A stretch of 64,000 nt of DNA from contig CAADRB010000002.1 in NCBI GenBank assembly GCA_900708905.1, positions 3,602,439 to 3,666,438 on the forward strand, written 5' to 3'. The notes beneath the pieces were generated by a model. That model had not been told where the DNA came from. It did not search any database and saw only the letters and a list, made by a program, of their open reading frames with translations. Positions 35,606 through 48,900 of this stretch are shown here, in pieces. The position numbers and the translations under genes are program-made. The first letter of the stretch is position 1. Every line of letters starts with the position of its first letter. The stretch is from Hymenolepis diminuta (taxonomy: Eukaryota; Platyhelminthes; Cestoda; Cyclophyllidea; Hymenolepididae).

Positions 35606-36909
35606 AATTGTTAATATTTTTCATGAATTTAAATTTCACTAAAAAGTAATATTAACATTCATCTTACTATTATCCATGTATTTTATTTTTCTTTGAAAAA
35701 CTAGGCGGTTATCACATTCTATCGCGTTAAACGATATTGAGATGTTAATTACGAACGATCAATATCAATTTTAATTACGATTTAAATGAAATCAAATGAA
35801 GCATATCTGCATCTTTCCTTTGGGATGCACTTAAGAACAGGATTAATATGTAATATCTCAAAGAGGAAATTAAAGAAATTAAACACTTATTTGGAAAATT
35901 TTTGGAGAAAAACACAAAAATATTATGAAAGTGGAGTTAAATATCATAGTTATGGAAACGAAGTTCCGTCACTATTATAATTTATGAATGAATAGTGAAG
36001 GAGAGGATGTAATTCGAATAAAAGTTAGAAAAATGTTTATAGATTGTTAGTTCAAATTAGATTTCCCATGTGTGAAGATTAATTCAAGTCACTCATACCG
36101 CTAGAATTGTTCGGAGCTGACCGGAAGGCCATATCAATTTATTAATGAACAATCAAATATATTATATATATTCTTCTCATCGAAGTTATCAGTCGCAAAT
36201 CTGAATTTTCACTTGATTATTAGTGCATGTGACTTTTTCCATCCATGCACTCAATTTTGTGTTGTTTCTGAGGTTGACCGACGTCTAATTGCTCCGAATC
36301 TTCACCTGTTAATTGATTTCTGCTTTCTAGCTTATGCAATATATCTGAAAACAGAGTGTGTATATGAAAATTTTTTCATTTATTAGATGACAGCAACGAT
36401 TAATGACCTCACATGAATATAATTATCAAAAAATGAAAAATGTAGGAAGTTTCGTGGTATTCGGTAAATGGTATTTTATTGAAATGCACTCGCCAAATTG
36501 AAAAAACTGTAAGTATAAAAGTTTTGGAACGTATAATTGTAAATATTATTTAGTCAATTAATATTCGCTGTACCTTAAGACACAGTAGTATCGCAAGTAC
36601 ATCAATATTTCCTGGCCAAACATCTTTGCGATTTTATAGTGAAGATGAAAGCAGTTCAATTACTGTGCTACAGTTATCATGATCAAATAAAAATACGAGC
36701 ATTGTTGTTTTACAAAATTCAAAATATTATGGATTAAAATTTTTTATATCACATATATATACAAAATAATCACCTTTGCAACGTCTTAGTTTTAACCTAC
36801 CAAAAACTAAACTAAGTAAATTGCGCGATCAACCGTCGACGATATTGATATAACGCGTTTTGTAATGTGGGGAATTATTTTGTGATTTTATATAATTAAA
36901 TTATCAAGT
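35606..36909. other. Divergent intergenic region between the Ig-domain and ULK4-like genes
   Basis: 1.3 kb, AT-rich, expected to carry promoters for both divergent genes. No clear core element was identified. The 64-codon frame at 35786-35980 is lysine-rich, has no recognisable feature and is probably chance. Confidence 0.4.
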
Positions 36910-39900
36910 ATGGAAAACTTTGTACTATACGACGAAATTTGTGCATTTGATGAACAAACAATTTACAAAGCGCGTAGGAAGGGAACGATTAATTTTCTGG
37001 CTATCTCATGCATTGATAAGAAGAAGAGAACACATGTAACCAACCATGTTAGATTAATTCGAGCTTTAAAACATGAAATCATTTTAAAATTTTATGAATG
37101 GTACGAGACAAGTAACCATTTGTGGGTAGTCATGGATTTATGTACTGGCGGAACACTTGATCGAATGCTTCGAGAAGATAAACTATTTCCTGAAAATGCG
37201 ATCGTGGAAATCGGTCGCCAACTTGTCTCCGGGCTGCAGTTTATACATTCATCCGGGGTTATTTTTGCCGACTGGTATCCTACAAGGGTAAAACCTCGTT
37301 ATACATATATATTTAATTATTTTAGATATTTTTGGATGGCTGCGGAAACATAAAATACTTTGACTTCTCCTACTCCCGTCTTGAGAATGAAAAGTCTTCA
37401 GGCATACTTTCCTCCAATACAAGTGGAGAGTTTAATTTCGATGGGCTATCTCATTCCGCTCTCGCTTACACAGCTCCCGAAATAATTGGAGGAATGCCTT
37501 CAACTAAAATATCTGATGTTTGGGGTTTAGGTTGTATTCTCTTTCGCATGTTTTTCGATGCCACCCCTTTCTTCTCACAGGTTACTTCACATGTATGCAT
37601 CACCATATTCTCCCTCCTGCTTTGTTATTAAGTGATTTCATTTCTAAAGTTTTTTTCCATAGCTCATAAACATGATTTCATCTCGGGAGGTAGAAATCCC
37701 TCTTCAATGTACGCGACAACCTAGTACAGAATTGTGGTCATTATTATGCGCGATGCTTACAAAAGATCCAGTGAAACGAATTATTCTCAAGGATGTCGCC
37801 GCCCACCGATTTTGGAATACAAGCTCAAAATCGGAAGGTGGTAATCGAAAAGCTTTTTCTGAAGACAATCCAGAGCCTATCAGCAAACCAACTTTTGTAA
37901 GTTCAGAAGTGCTTAGTCCTATCCCACAGTATTATTTAATAATTTCTACTGTTGGGCAAATTTTTATTGCATATATTTGAAGTACCCTTATTATTGGTAC
38001 AATTTAATGATCGATACATCTCAATAATGCGTATTAATCAAAATTAATAAATTACCTATTGGTTTGGCATCTTGTGCTTCAGATATATTGCTGCCCATCT
38101 ATTCATTTGTTTGCATATTTATTGAGATATTCGATTTCTGTCCCCTATTTGGCATACGATGACTGGATGTTTTTAACATAGAATCTGATTAAAGTTTTCT
38201 GTTTGTATTAGAAAATTTCTTCCCAATCATCCGACACTGATCTTGCTGATAGGACGAATGGAAAGGCTCAATCTCTCATGGAAACCTCTGTTATGGTAAT
38301 TTTTCAATATCTACGCTCCACCTCTTGTCACGTCATATCTTAACCCATATATATTCGATTTCAATGCCCAGACTCTAAAACGCTCAGTTTCTATGGGAGA
38401 CAGTGCTTTGGCTGGTGCTGCATTACTACTTAAGACACCCAATAAAAATAGGAAAAACTCTGCAACTATACCTAAATCGACATCCAATGAACGGCTTGCT
38501 ACGACTAATGCTCCCAAAACACCTGTAGTACTACCTTCTCCTATTGGAAATGGTCATCCAGTTGGGGATGCTAACTTCACACTTCATGCTCAAGCTTGTC
38601 CTGTTTCACTGCTACCGGAGATTTATGATCCTAGAACTCAGAATAGCAGTAACAGTCGGGCCAGTACTGCAGCTGGTAGTAATGATGATATCAGCTGTCG
38701 GAGTAATTCAAACACTTTTACCTCACCAGTGGATTCGAATAAGAGAGGATTCTTTGAGTCTAATGATAGTCTGCATGTGCCGGTTTCGCCTATGCCCACT
38801 GAAGATAGAATGACCAAAAGCGAATATGTGTTCAGAAATTCGGGTAAGTATCCCCTTCACTTCTTTACCTCTTTTGTTGTAGTAAGGTGTTTTGACATCG
38901 TATTTTTCTTCCTAATAGATACCTCTAGCAGGTTTGGAAGTTCACGAATTCTCCAAAGCCCTTCAGCTGATATCGCTTTTTCTTTTCTATCCCCACAAAC
39001 TCGGGCTCGAATTGCACTGATCTACCCTTGGGGTGATGATAATTCAAGTCTTCCACAGGAATCAAATCTACTTGCTTGTCTGGTCTCTAGTGATTCAAGC
39101 AAAGTTTTCGAGTCAGGTGAATTGGAGGAATTTAACACAAGTTGTGATAGTGGAGAGAAGGATTCACTTCTACTTAATGTTCATCATACCTACGTGTCTC
39201 AACCACTTGGTGATTATAAAAAATGGGTAAAAAATCCACCAAAGGCAGATCTTCAATTACCCTCTGGCATACCGGTTTTATCTGCATCGTCTATTGAGTT
39301 GTTAAACAAGGAAGACATCAATAATTACTCATCCCAGTTGCTGAATCTTTTATCAGATTTCTCAATATTTCAAGATCCAAAGAATCGACCTTCTTCCTTT
39401 CTTAGCTACGTCGCTTGGTTTCTCGCTGTAACCACTTTGGAAAGCAGGAAAGATGATGCAGACAAAATGTCGAGAATCAAGAATTACTTGTCTGCAGCCT
39501 TTTCCCTTCTGAAACTCGATTCAGTGTCCGCCATTGTGAAAACATGGCTTTGCAGGATAATTGGATTATTGATCTACTGTTTTTCTGTCCTGATACAGCT
39601 TGACGACTACTCGGATCCTCTGATTCATTCTCTGATCTCAGAAGTTGCTCCAGATTTACCCACACTAATGACAACTCTTGTTGATATCCTCCGAGAACCG
39701 GCTTTCAAGGGCGTCTTTCCACTAAAACAATCCGGTGTTTCCACGTTGGGGGAAATTATAATCTGTGAAATGTGTATCTATAGTCAGGTACTGCAAGATC
39801 CCGTGGCTTTCGATGATCTTAGTCTCGTTGGTTTTGATGTAACCAAGGATCAATGGCAATCAGCTATTCTTCGAATTATCCGTTCTCTTCCTCGTGTGGG

Positions 39901-42900
39901 AACTGCCCCAAGTGGTACCCAGTACTCCCCTCGTAACTACTCTAGTTCTGCTTCTGGAAAGGTTCTTGATAGGGGCAACTTGAGCACAAAGTCACCAGCT
40001 TCCTCACCTGCGAATGAAGATACTGTTCGATTAGCTGCCGCTAAAACTCTAAATGAGATCGCTATAGTTGTGCTTGGACACAAACTGATGCGAACCTTAC
40101 AACGTTTGGATATACAGAAGTTGAATAGAGTTCATCCTGGTGTTCAGCTGGCCCTCCAACTATCATCCTCACTCAACTCATTCTTTGACTGTCTGCTCAC
40201 TCCTGAAACAGTTAGTAGAGTATGGTCTGATGGTGTTATAAACAGCTGTGGCAGTGGTGGAACTAGCAACGGTTTGACGGAGACTAGAGCTCTTGGCTCG
40301 GCTGCGAAGTTGAAAAACTCTCTAGTGCAACAAGTTGCTTATGCCTCATGCAGTGCTCTGGCTGGTCTAATTCGATTACGACCCTCACTCTTTATGTGCG
40401 GCTTGGTTGATAGGAGTGGCAACACGACATTTATGCAAAAACTCAATCCTACTACTAGTGCTAAAGAAGGTCAGACTACAGCTTTCATGGTAAGTTCATA
40501 CAAGAGCGGATTAATTAAAGCCGCTCTTAATAAACCGTGCTGAGTTGAACATCTTGGTTGATTTGTAGACTTGTCTACTGTCTGCAACAGCCACGGGCCT
40601 GCTACTTCCCCTGGCTTTTCATACTAAACCTCTTGGGGAATCTCTTCTACGAACTGGTATGAAATCGGGAACTCCTGCAGCATGCAGACGGTTTCTTAAC
40701 AACTCAAGGTTCATGGCTTCAATAATGCGACAACTGGAATCTCCGCACGTAATGCTTCGAGCCAAAGCTTACTTGTTAGTCTCAGCAGCGTTGGATTCTT
40801 CATCGGGTTGTAGTGATACGTTGATTACAGCTTGTGATGCTCGGCTACCATCGTGCCTGGAGCGAGATCTGCGTATGACAAATCAACACTACCTCCCCCA
40901 AACCACATATGATGACGACGGAGTACTAATACTTGAAGAAGAAAATAAGGACAAAAAGATCGCCTCTATGCCTCTGGGATTACAGTATCTTGGAATTTGT
41001 GTTAAACATCTCTCTGGTCTACTGGTTGATAGCCTTATTCCCAATATCTGCAGTCAGGTAAGGCGGTGTTTTATGAAGGAACAGCTTTTTACTAGTCATA
41101 GTTATTTATTACTTATTTCATCATTTATTATTATGGGAAGGCTTATAACTTTACAGATTTTGAATTAGGGTTTATGGTTATCTAATATGCTCAGTTATTA
41201 TCTTTTTTTCTGCCGTTTTGCCTTTTTTTGGGAAACATGATAGCATGGATTTAGAGTTGTTAAGGCTTAGGATTACCAGTTATATTCATTTTTTATCGTT
41301 CAAGTGTTTGGCTTGTGAAGTGACTGACATTCATCATACTCAAATGATATCTGTTTGTTGTGGCTTGGCAATTTATCAAATAACTGAGGTTCTCTTATAT
41401 CACATCATCAACCCGATTAATAAAACCTCGAATTTGACAGAATAACAAATTTGAAATTGAGAAGTTGGTCTATGAAGTTATTCTTATGTTCTTACGTAAG
41501 TTAAGGCAGCTGTTTTTCTGACATATTTACTGGTGATTAGCATTAAGTTATTGACGTACATTAATTACCCATGACAAAGAAAGCCGAAAAATTTTTACAG
41601 TATTTCATCATAGAAGAAGCACAAGAACAAAGTGAGAAATTAAATGGTTATTAGAGGTTAATGCTAGTACAATACTGACCAAGAATTAGGTTGGGGAGGG
41701 GGGAAGGGTCATTATTTAGTATAGTTGTGTTAGTTAACATTAGTTGCGCTCATTTAACAAATTATTAGCTTTTTCACCGCAGTTAAGTGCTGAATTGTGG
41801 ATAGTTTAGTTATGTACAGGATGCATAAGGCATCTGAAGACACCTTACGCACATTCAGAAAAACAGAAAATGAAATTTTAAATGGTTGAAACTAAAAATT
41901 TCTTGTAACAAAACAAATAAAAATGATACCAATATAGGCTTTATTCCATATACCCTACTTCAGCTTCTATCACCCACTCGATTCGAGTCCGAAAGCGACT
42001 GCAGGCTTTGATGAGGTAGTCTTTATTGATGCCCTCCATAGGACTATTGCTTCCATGAGAGGATTTGGTGTTATGAGGATGCTTTTTGACTTCTTTTTCA
42101 ACTATACTCCGCCCCACACGCAATAATCCAAAGGATTAAGGTATAGTGGGTAGTTGGGGGGCCATAAGTCTTTTGTGACATGATGATGAAAATTCTTCCT
42201 CGTCCATCCAATCCTGGGTTTTGAGAGCTTTATGGGATGAAGCCGAATCTTGTTAGAAGACATAAGGTCTTCCTCCATCGGCTACGCTGTTTATTCAAGG
42301 CGAATTAACAATGGTTTGAAGAGTCTCTACATAGGCATCTACACCCGCATAAACCTTAAGACCCTGTGGAAAAAGTGGAGGATTCATGATGCACCCCTTA
42401 CTGCTAACAACAACACCGAAAACCATCAGTGTTCCTGGACACTTCGTGCGCATGCATAACAGTTAGAACTTCGGTGGAGTCCGTCCGCAAATAGTCACCT
42501 ATCACTCCTTGTATTGACTGTTTGATCCTGGTGGAAGTCTTTCTGTTCAGGGAAAAACCAAAGACACTCCTGTTCTTCTGGGTGCTTCGATTTGCTTAAG
42601 AGTCATTTTGCACGCATTAAATGATTCTCTTGAGTTGTTTTTGTCGACATAGGCTGACCTCGCCTAAAAATGTATGATTTGTATCCGAGGTTTTGATGGA
42701 TAACATCCCTTATTGTCCCTTCAGACACTCGAAGATGCTTGGCAAGATGTCGTGCATTAACTTCCAACGATTTTCGTCCTCATGACAAATTCAGGTGTTC
42801 TGAGCGAATGAGTAGAGCGTTGGCAATGTTCTTTTCTCTCTCTCGTGGCGGCCAATTCATCTCCGTTGTTTTCATTCAGTTCCTTTCTTATTTTGCAAGT

Positions 42901-45900
42901 GAAAGATTTGTCGACTTTTAAAAATCTTCCAATTTCCAAATAGCTGTGTTTCGCTTTTATGACACCATTACAGCTTGTCTGGTCATTTCATTAGTTAAAG
43001 TATTATCTGCCATGAGATCTTCTGATATAAAGGATATATTAATTATTACTATTATCGGGTTAGTTTAAATTACAAAAGTATAAATGCCCTCAGATACCTT
43101 ACACACCCTGTAATTGCGGTCCATCTGGATCAAGTTGATAATTTTAATTGATAGTTTATATTTAACAATGTTTCAAATAATTTTTAAAAAATACACGAAT
43201 GTAGAGTAAAACGACAAAAAATTCACAAATGTGGCCATACACATTTACATGGGACGAAAAAAGACCAAAGTAAACTAAGGTAGGAATGAGGAACTTATAT
43301 CGGTCTATAGGAAATTGATACAAATAGGGGCACCCGTGTTTAGCCACAGTACATCCAATCACGCTAATTAAAATCGATTAAAAATTAACTTCTCTGAAAT
43401 AGAATTTCCTAAGCCCATTAGGAGAAGGTGTTAACAACACTCAGATAGAGTGAAGGTATCCTGGAGCCCTCTTATAAGCAACTTGTGTTCTACCACCTCT
43501 TATAATGACCAGAATTAATCACATCACTGAATGTGCACCGATCGACATGGATCTCATGACCTCTGATTTGACAGACGGGCATATTAACCACTGCGCCTGC
43601 GCAACTAAATTCTTGCCTATCTAAATAACGTGCTGCAACGTGTTGTACGTTTTATAGGTTGCTGTAGCAATCGGGGCATGTGTTCCTCAAGCGGGAGCTC
43701 GATCAAAGACGGCTATGACTGGAACATTCAAGACACCGTCAAAAATGACTTCGAGTACCTATCAGGATAGACCAAAGCGGAATGTGTCATCAGCTGGAGG
43801 TGTTCATAAACCCGAACTGGGACAAATCTCCCGACAGTCTACTACCAGTTCAACACATGGAATTTCTCTAAAAACTTGTCTTCCAGCTTACTCATGTTTG
43901 CCCGGCATCCTGGCTTCGTCGACATCTATTAGAAATTTCCTTCTCCTTCCACCCAAACACTCGAATCCTGTCTTTAAAGATGATGGGTTTTGCTTGATTC
44001 AGTTTCTAGCGAAGATAATTGAACATTGGGCTTCGTCTATGGGTAGGTATATTTTCAATTATAGTGTATATATTATTGAAGTTGTCAATTTTTCAAAGTC
44101 TTGTTTTATTTATAATTTCCTGTTCTTTATGCTATTTAGTCTTTCTTCGTATTCTTAGTACTTTCATATTTTTTTTATCAGTGAATCCCTTTAAGTTTGA
44201 ATGAGTATTTCTTATAAGTATCTTTAGAAATGGATTTCTCCTTGCCAATATTTACCATTCAGATTTGTGGTCCTCTAATCGTCTTTACATTTTGTTAGAT
44301 TCAATACGTTTGTCGGTGCCACCTCTTTAGTTGTTTAATATAGTTGTTTTGACAATACGATTATCTAATCTGTCATATCGAACTCCCAAATAAATTAAAA
44401 TTACTGAGTTACATTTATGAGATTCTTTTGAGCTGAATTTTTCTGCTTAACATTGTAGGATTTACATAATCTTGCCAGGCATTTCTTTTGCATTTTGCCT
44501 TTTTTTTTGTCATAATTTTACATGCATCCTTCTCTTTAGTTCTTTTAGTGGTTTCTAGTAGCTAGAAAGTAGTTCTCAATTAGAAAAATGTTTCATTCTT
44601 ATTTGCTGAAGTTTGACCACATGATTTTGCTCCATAATTTCTCCTAGCAAACTCTTTTATCTCATAAATTCTCGAGAGCATTGACTTAAGATGAATTTTC
44701 TACCTATATCGAAAAGTGTTTTAAGCCTGTCATAATCTGAATGTAACCATGTACTCTTGACTCCACTTAGAGTTCCTTTACTTTTGTCCTTGCGTGAATC
44801 GAGGTTGCAACTCAATGGCGAACATCTGGTGTACCGTTCACCACTCAAAAAGTGGTGTCGGAATGCGAGTTCTTCATCAGACTGTTACTCCTTTCCCACA
44901 TAATGGGCTTGAGAATCATTATCACAGTTATAAACGTAGTCCCTCAGTAACAATTAAGGACATTTACAAACAGGCTAAAGTTTCTTAGAAAAACCTGTGT
45001 GCTATTTTATTTTCATTAAATTGAGAATATGGAGAAGAATCTTGTCTCATCACTGGCATTATGAGCTTTAATATGAAAGAATCCAACTTATATTAAACTT
45101 TATAACGATTGAAATTATCGATCACTCATAAGATGTAGAGAAAGTTAAATGTCAGTGGTATGTGCAAGTTTGTATATATTATCATATTATCGCATTAAAG
45201 TGCCTCTAACTACGCAAATCATGGGTAAGAGGAGAAGGAAATGGGGAGGACGAACAGACTAATAATCATATTTAAATTATTTGCCACTTAAGGGCAACGG
45301 AACAAGAGACATAACTAGCAAAGCTGTTCTTAACGATTTAAAATGCTTTGTGGACGTATTAATGTATCCTCTCGCTTAACCATCCTCACTTAATCGTACC
45401 TTTTATGCTTGATGTTTCATTTCATAATGCAAATTAATGCCGATACAGACATTTTTTATCTGACTTCTACTGCTACTACTATGGCATTAATGAATACATT
45501 ATTACAAAGCATATTAAATTATATTGATTTATAGGATAGTTCAGTTGATAGGGCATTTAAGTAATAAAATAGGCCGGGATCTTACCAACTTACTCTTTCA
45601 GTTTCAATTTTGGCCGAAGTTTCCCCAACTGCCTTTTGACTTTAATGAACTTGCTGGTTGCAGAATTCCAAATTAGCATTGATTTGAGAATATAGAATCT
45701 AATCTCCTCACTGTTAAAACTTTACAATGCTTTGAGGAGACTTTATCCAAAGTATTGGTATCTTTAGTGAATGGATATGTTCATGTTCTTCGATGCTATC
45801 ATGTGATTGCCTTAAAATATCGTGCTTGGTGAGTATGATTTGCAGTTATAACGAAGCTGTCCGTAACTTACTGACGTCCTCCTCTTGTTTGGGTATTCCC

Positions 45901-48900
45901 AACTTTTTAAAACTGCAAGTTCTTTTATTTCATAAAAATAGTTAACCCCTGTACTAACTCTACTGATTCCTACTACTATTACTACTTCTCAAGTATTGAT
46001 TATTCCCGAGTCATGGGCTAAATGCCAGTAATATCTATTATCAAGTGATGTCACATGCTACCCAAATCGCGAGCAAGTAAATGGAATAAAAGAGGGTAAG
46101 CCTAGTTGTTTGTGAGCATGATCTAAAGTTACTGCTGCCTAAAGACAACAGAGCTAAAGAGAAAGATAAAGAATGATCACATGTGGTGTATAGTGTGCGA
46201 CTGTTGGTAGCGCGTGCACTTGTGCTTGTGTTTTTTTATTGTGTGTATGTGTGTAGGGGGTTAACCCTTTCGCACTACCGCACAACGCTCTCCTGCTCAA
46301 ACACAGTGCAGGTGTGCAGGCAAGCATAGAAGTTTCGGTATTGACTATGGCTTGGTTGCTTGTATGTATTTGAAATGTGTGTATGGTGTATGCTGCTGCT
46401 GCTGCTGCTAATTTCTAATTCGCTGGTAGCTGCTCTCTCTAGTCCTCCCACGCATACCCTCTTGCATAATACCAACTCAATTTGTGAGGCATTACTGTCT
46501 GTTACAGAATTTAAACTAGAACCGTATCGTTATTAGTGTCACTACTCCTAAGAGCAAATTGCCGTATTATTCATTTCAGTAACCGGCAAAAACGGTCGCA
46601 TGGAAGATGCAAGTTGAATCAGGAGATGCATATAACTTTCTGTAACATATTTTTGATTACGCACAAAGATCCAGAGAAAATGCGTCTTAACCAGGTCATA
46701 TCTTAGTGTATTATGTCAACTACAACTGTTTAGACTACGGGAGGCAATTCGCCGTGTCTTAAAGAAGGTTTATTATTTGACCATTCACTACAGTGTTGGA
46801 TAACACACTTTCGATATACTGAGAAATGGTGGACAGTTCCTGATTTCTGATGGTTTTGGTCCAGGAAAGATGGGATTTCTCAGGTTGTGATTAATGTTCC
46901 TTCTTGTTATTTTGATCTCAGTGCCTGGCTATTTTTAAGGGTATTCTATTTATTTGAGATTAACTTTGAGAATGATCGGGTGAAAATTTCACTTGAAATT
47001 GATTTTATAGATAAAAGGCTTGCTTGCATCCCAAATTGACCAAATTCTAACCATTGGGTAATGGCGTCACACCTATTTTCTTCATATCTACAAAGTTATT
47101 AATTACTGTAAATAAAAATTGCTATCGAATTCAAATCACCCTATCACCTACAATTAAACTTTTAATCACTGTCAAGTATATCGAACGCAAGAATATTTAT
47201 TAGATAAGCAATGTTTAGTACAATTTTCGATGTAGTTCTTCTTAAATTATTTCGTCTTAGTTATCTGGAATCCTTGAATGCACAAAAATTTTGTCAATAA
47301 AGGTTTCGTGAAGTTTATTTCTGGAATACTAAGTTTTAAAAGTATCACAGGTTTCATACAGTAAATTCCGGGGTTTGAACACATGCGGTTTGGATAAATG
47401 CGGATGGCCAATACCAGCAGAAAAGAGCGCTTAATCGAATATTAGGAGAAATACATGTTCTACACAAACTATATCTTTGACACCTATATTGTCTTTAAAA
47501 TCTCATTCTTGCTAGTTAACTTTTCCCCACCTATTCGAGAATATTCATTTTAACCAAAGATTTAATTTAAGTGATGATGGAATAGTGTTTCTATGCATAT
47601 CGCCATGAAGTTGAATAAGTGCATGGGCCTTCATGTAGAAAAATAATGTGTTTTAAATGGTTGACAGTTAAATTTCACTAACCGATTGAGACACGAAATA
47701 TTGTGGTTGCCGATGGGTACTGAAAACTTATTTGCTTGAGTTGATTTTGGCATTCATGTTTATTCATATTTCAAAGACTTGCATACCATCTTTGTAAATC
47801 CCTATCTCATAGGTCTATACCAACACTCTTAAATATCATTACAGTAGTATTTATGCGTAGTACGTACAATATATGAATAAGGAAGTTAAATCCGTAGTCG
47901 GATGAATGAAAACAAGTGTATTAGTGGTAGTCATTTAAGAGGGTGTGGCCTCTGTTGCCAGGGCGTCGGCAATTTCACTATTTTTGGTCCCTTCAGCTTC
48001 GCCTCAAAGTTATGCGCGTGCTTAGTTACCTCTCAACGTTTTTTACTGTCCATAGATGGAGTGATTCATTTCTCCAATTGGATTTGATCTGATTATTCAT
48101 CCAAGGCTGGATAATGGTCCAATAGAGTTCTAGCCAATCTAGATCTCATTTAGTAGTTTTGAGATGATGCCTCCATAGAAAGTAATTCGTTAAAGCTATT
48201 GTTTCAAGCCTGCTGAATGGAAATGCTTTTCAAAACTTATATTTGGCGAGAGTTATACTGGAGTCTGTTTGATGAGAAAAGCACATTCTTTATTCCATTT
48301 GTTTTGATCAGTTTTAACCCATACTATTGGCATTTCTAATCACTGAACGTGGATCAATGAATTCGCGTTTTTTGACTTAGCAGGTGGTTGCTGTTTGATA
48401 AAAATTGATCATTTTTATCCATGAAGAATTTAATTTAGAATTTATTGTTAATTAGTCTTAAATTTTGCATATTTGCTAAAATGTGCTAAATTTTAGGATC
48501 TTTGCCTTGTATAATTTTAGAGTAAATCCTACCTTTGAGATATTTACGTGTTATTACTGAGTTCTGGGATTTGTAGTTATTTTGGGGGATAATTAGGTTA
48601 TAACAACTGCAATGAACGCTACGCCACCGATGCACAGTGAGCTACTGATATATTTCCCTAGCCTTTTCTGCATAAATGATTGGAGAAGTAACAGTATAAT
48701 GATACTTGGATAATAGACAAGAAATTTGCAATTGAGAAGATGGATTATTTGTTCTATCTAAAGCGATTCTAAGATTTTACAACTGTGATTTTTCATCAAA
48801 ATCCTATTAGTATCAGGTTGTAACAGAAGTTCTGTCCAATTTCTGAGCACGATTACTCTAATTTTCCTTGTTAATGTTTTATGCTTATCTATGATACTTA

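Larger units (their letters stand above)
41058..43657. other. ULK4-like intron 7
   Basis: 2.6 kb. It contains a dead mariner (41817-43110) and a tRNA-derived SINE-like sequence (about 43440-43612), both in the minus orientation. The short plus-strand frames within 41058-41445 are AT-rich read-through of the intron and have no support. Confidence 0.55.

Noticed and set aside
47902..48087. A 61-codon frame with a glycine/cysteine-rich start inside ULK4-like intron 8.
   Set aside because: No signal peptide, no second copy and no splice support.
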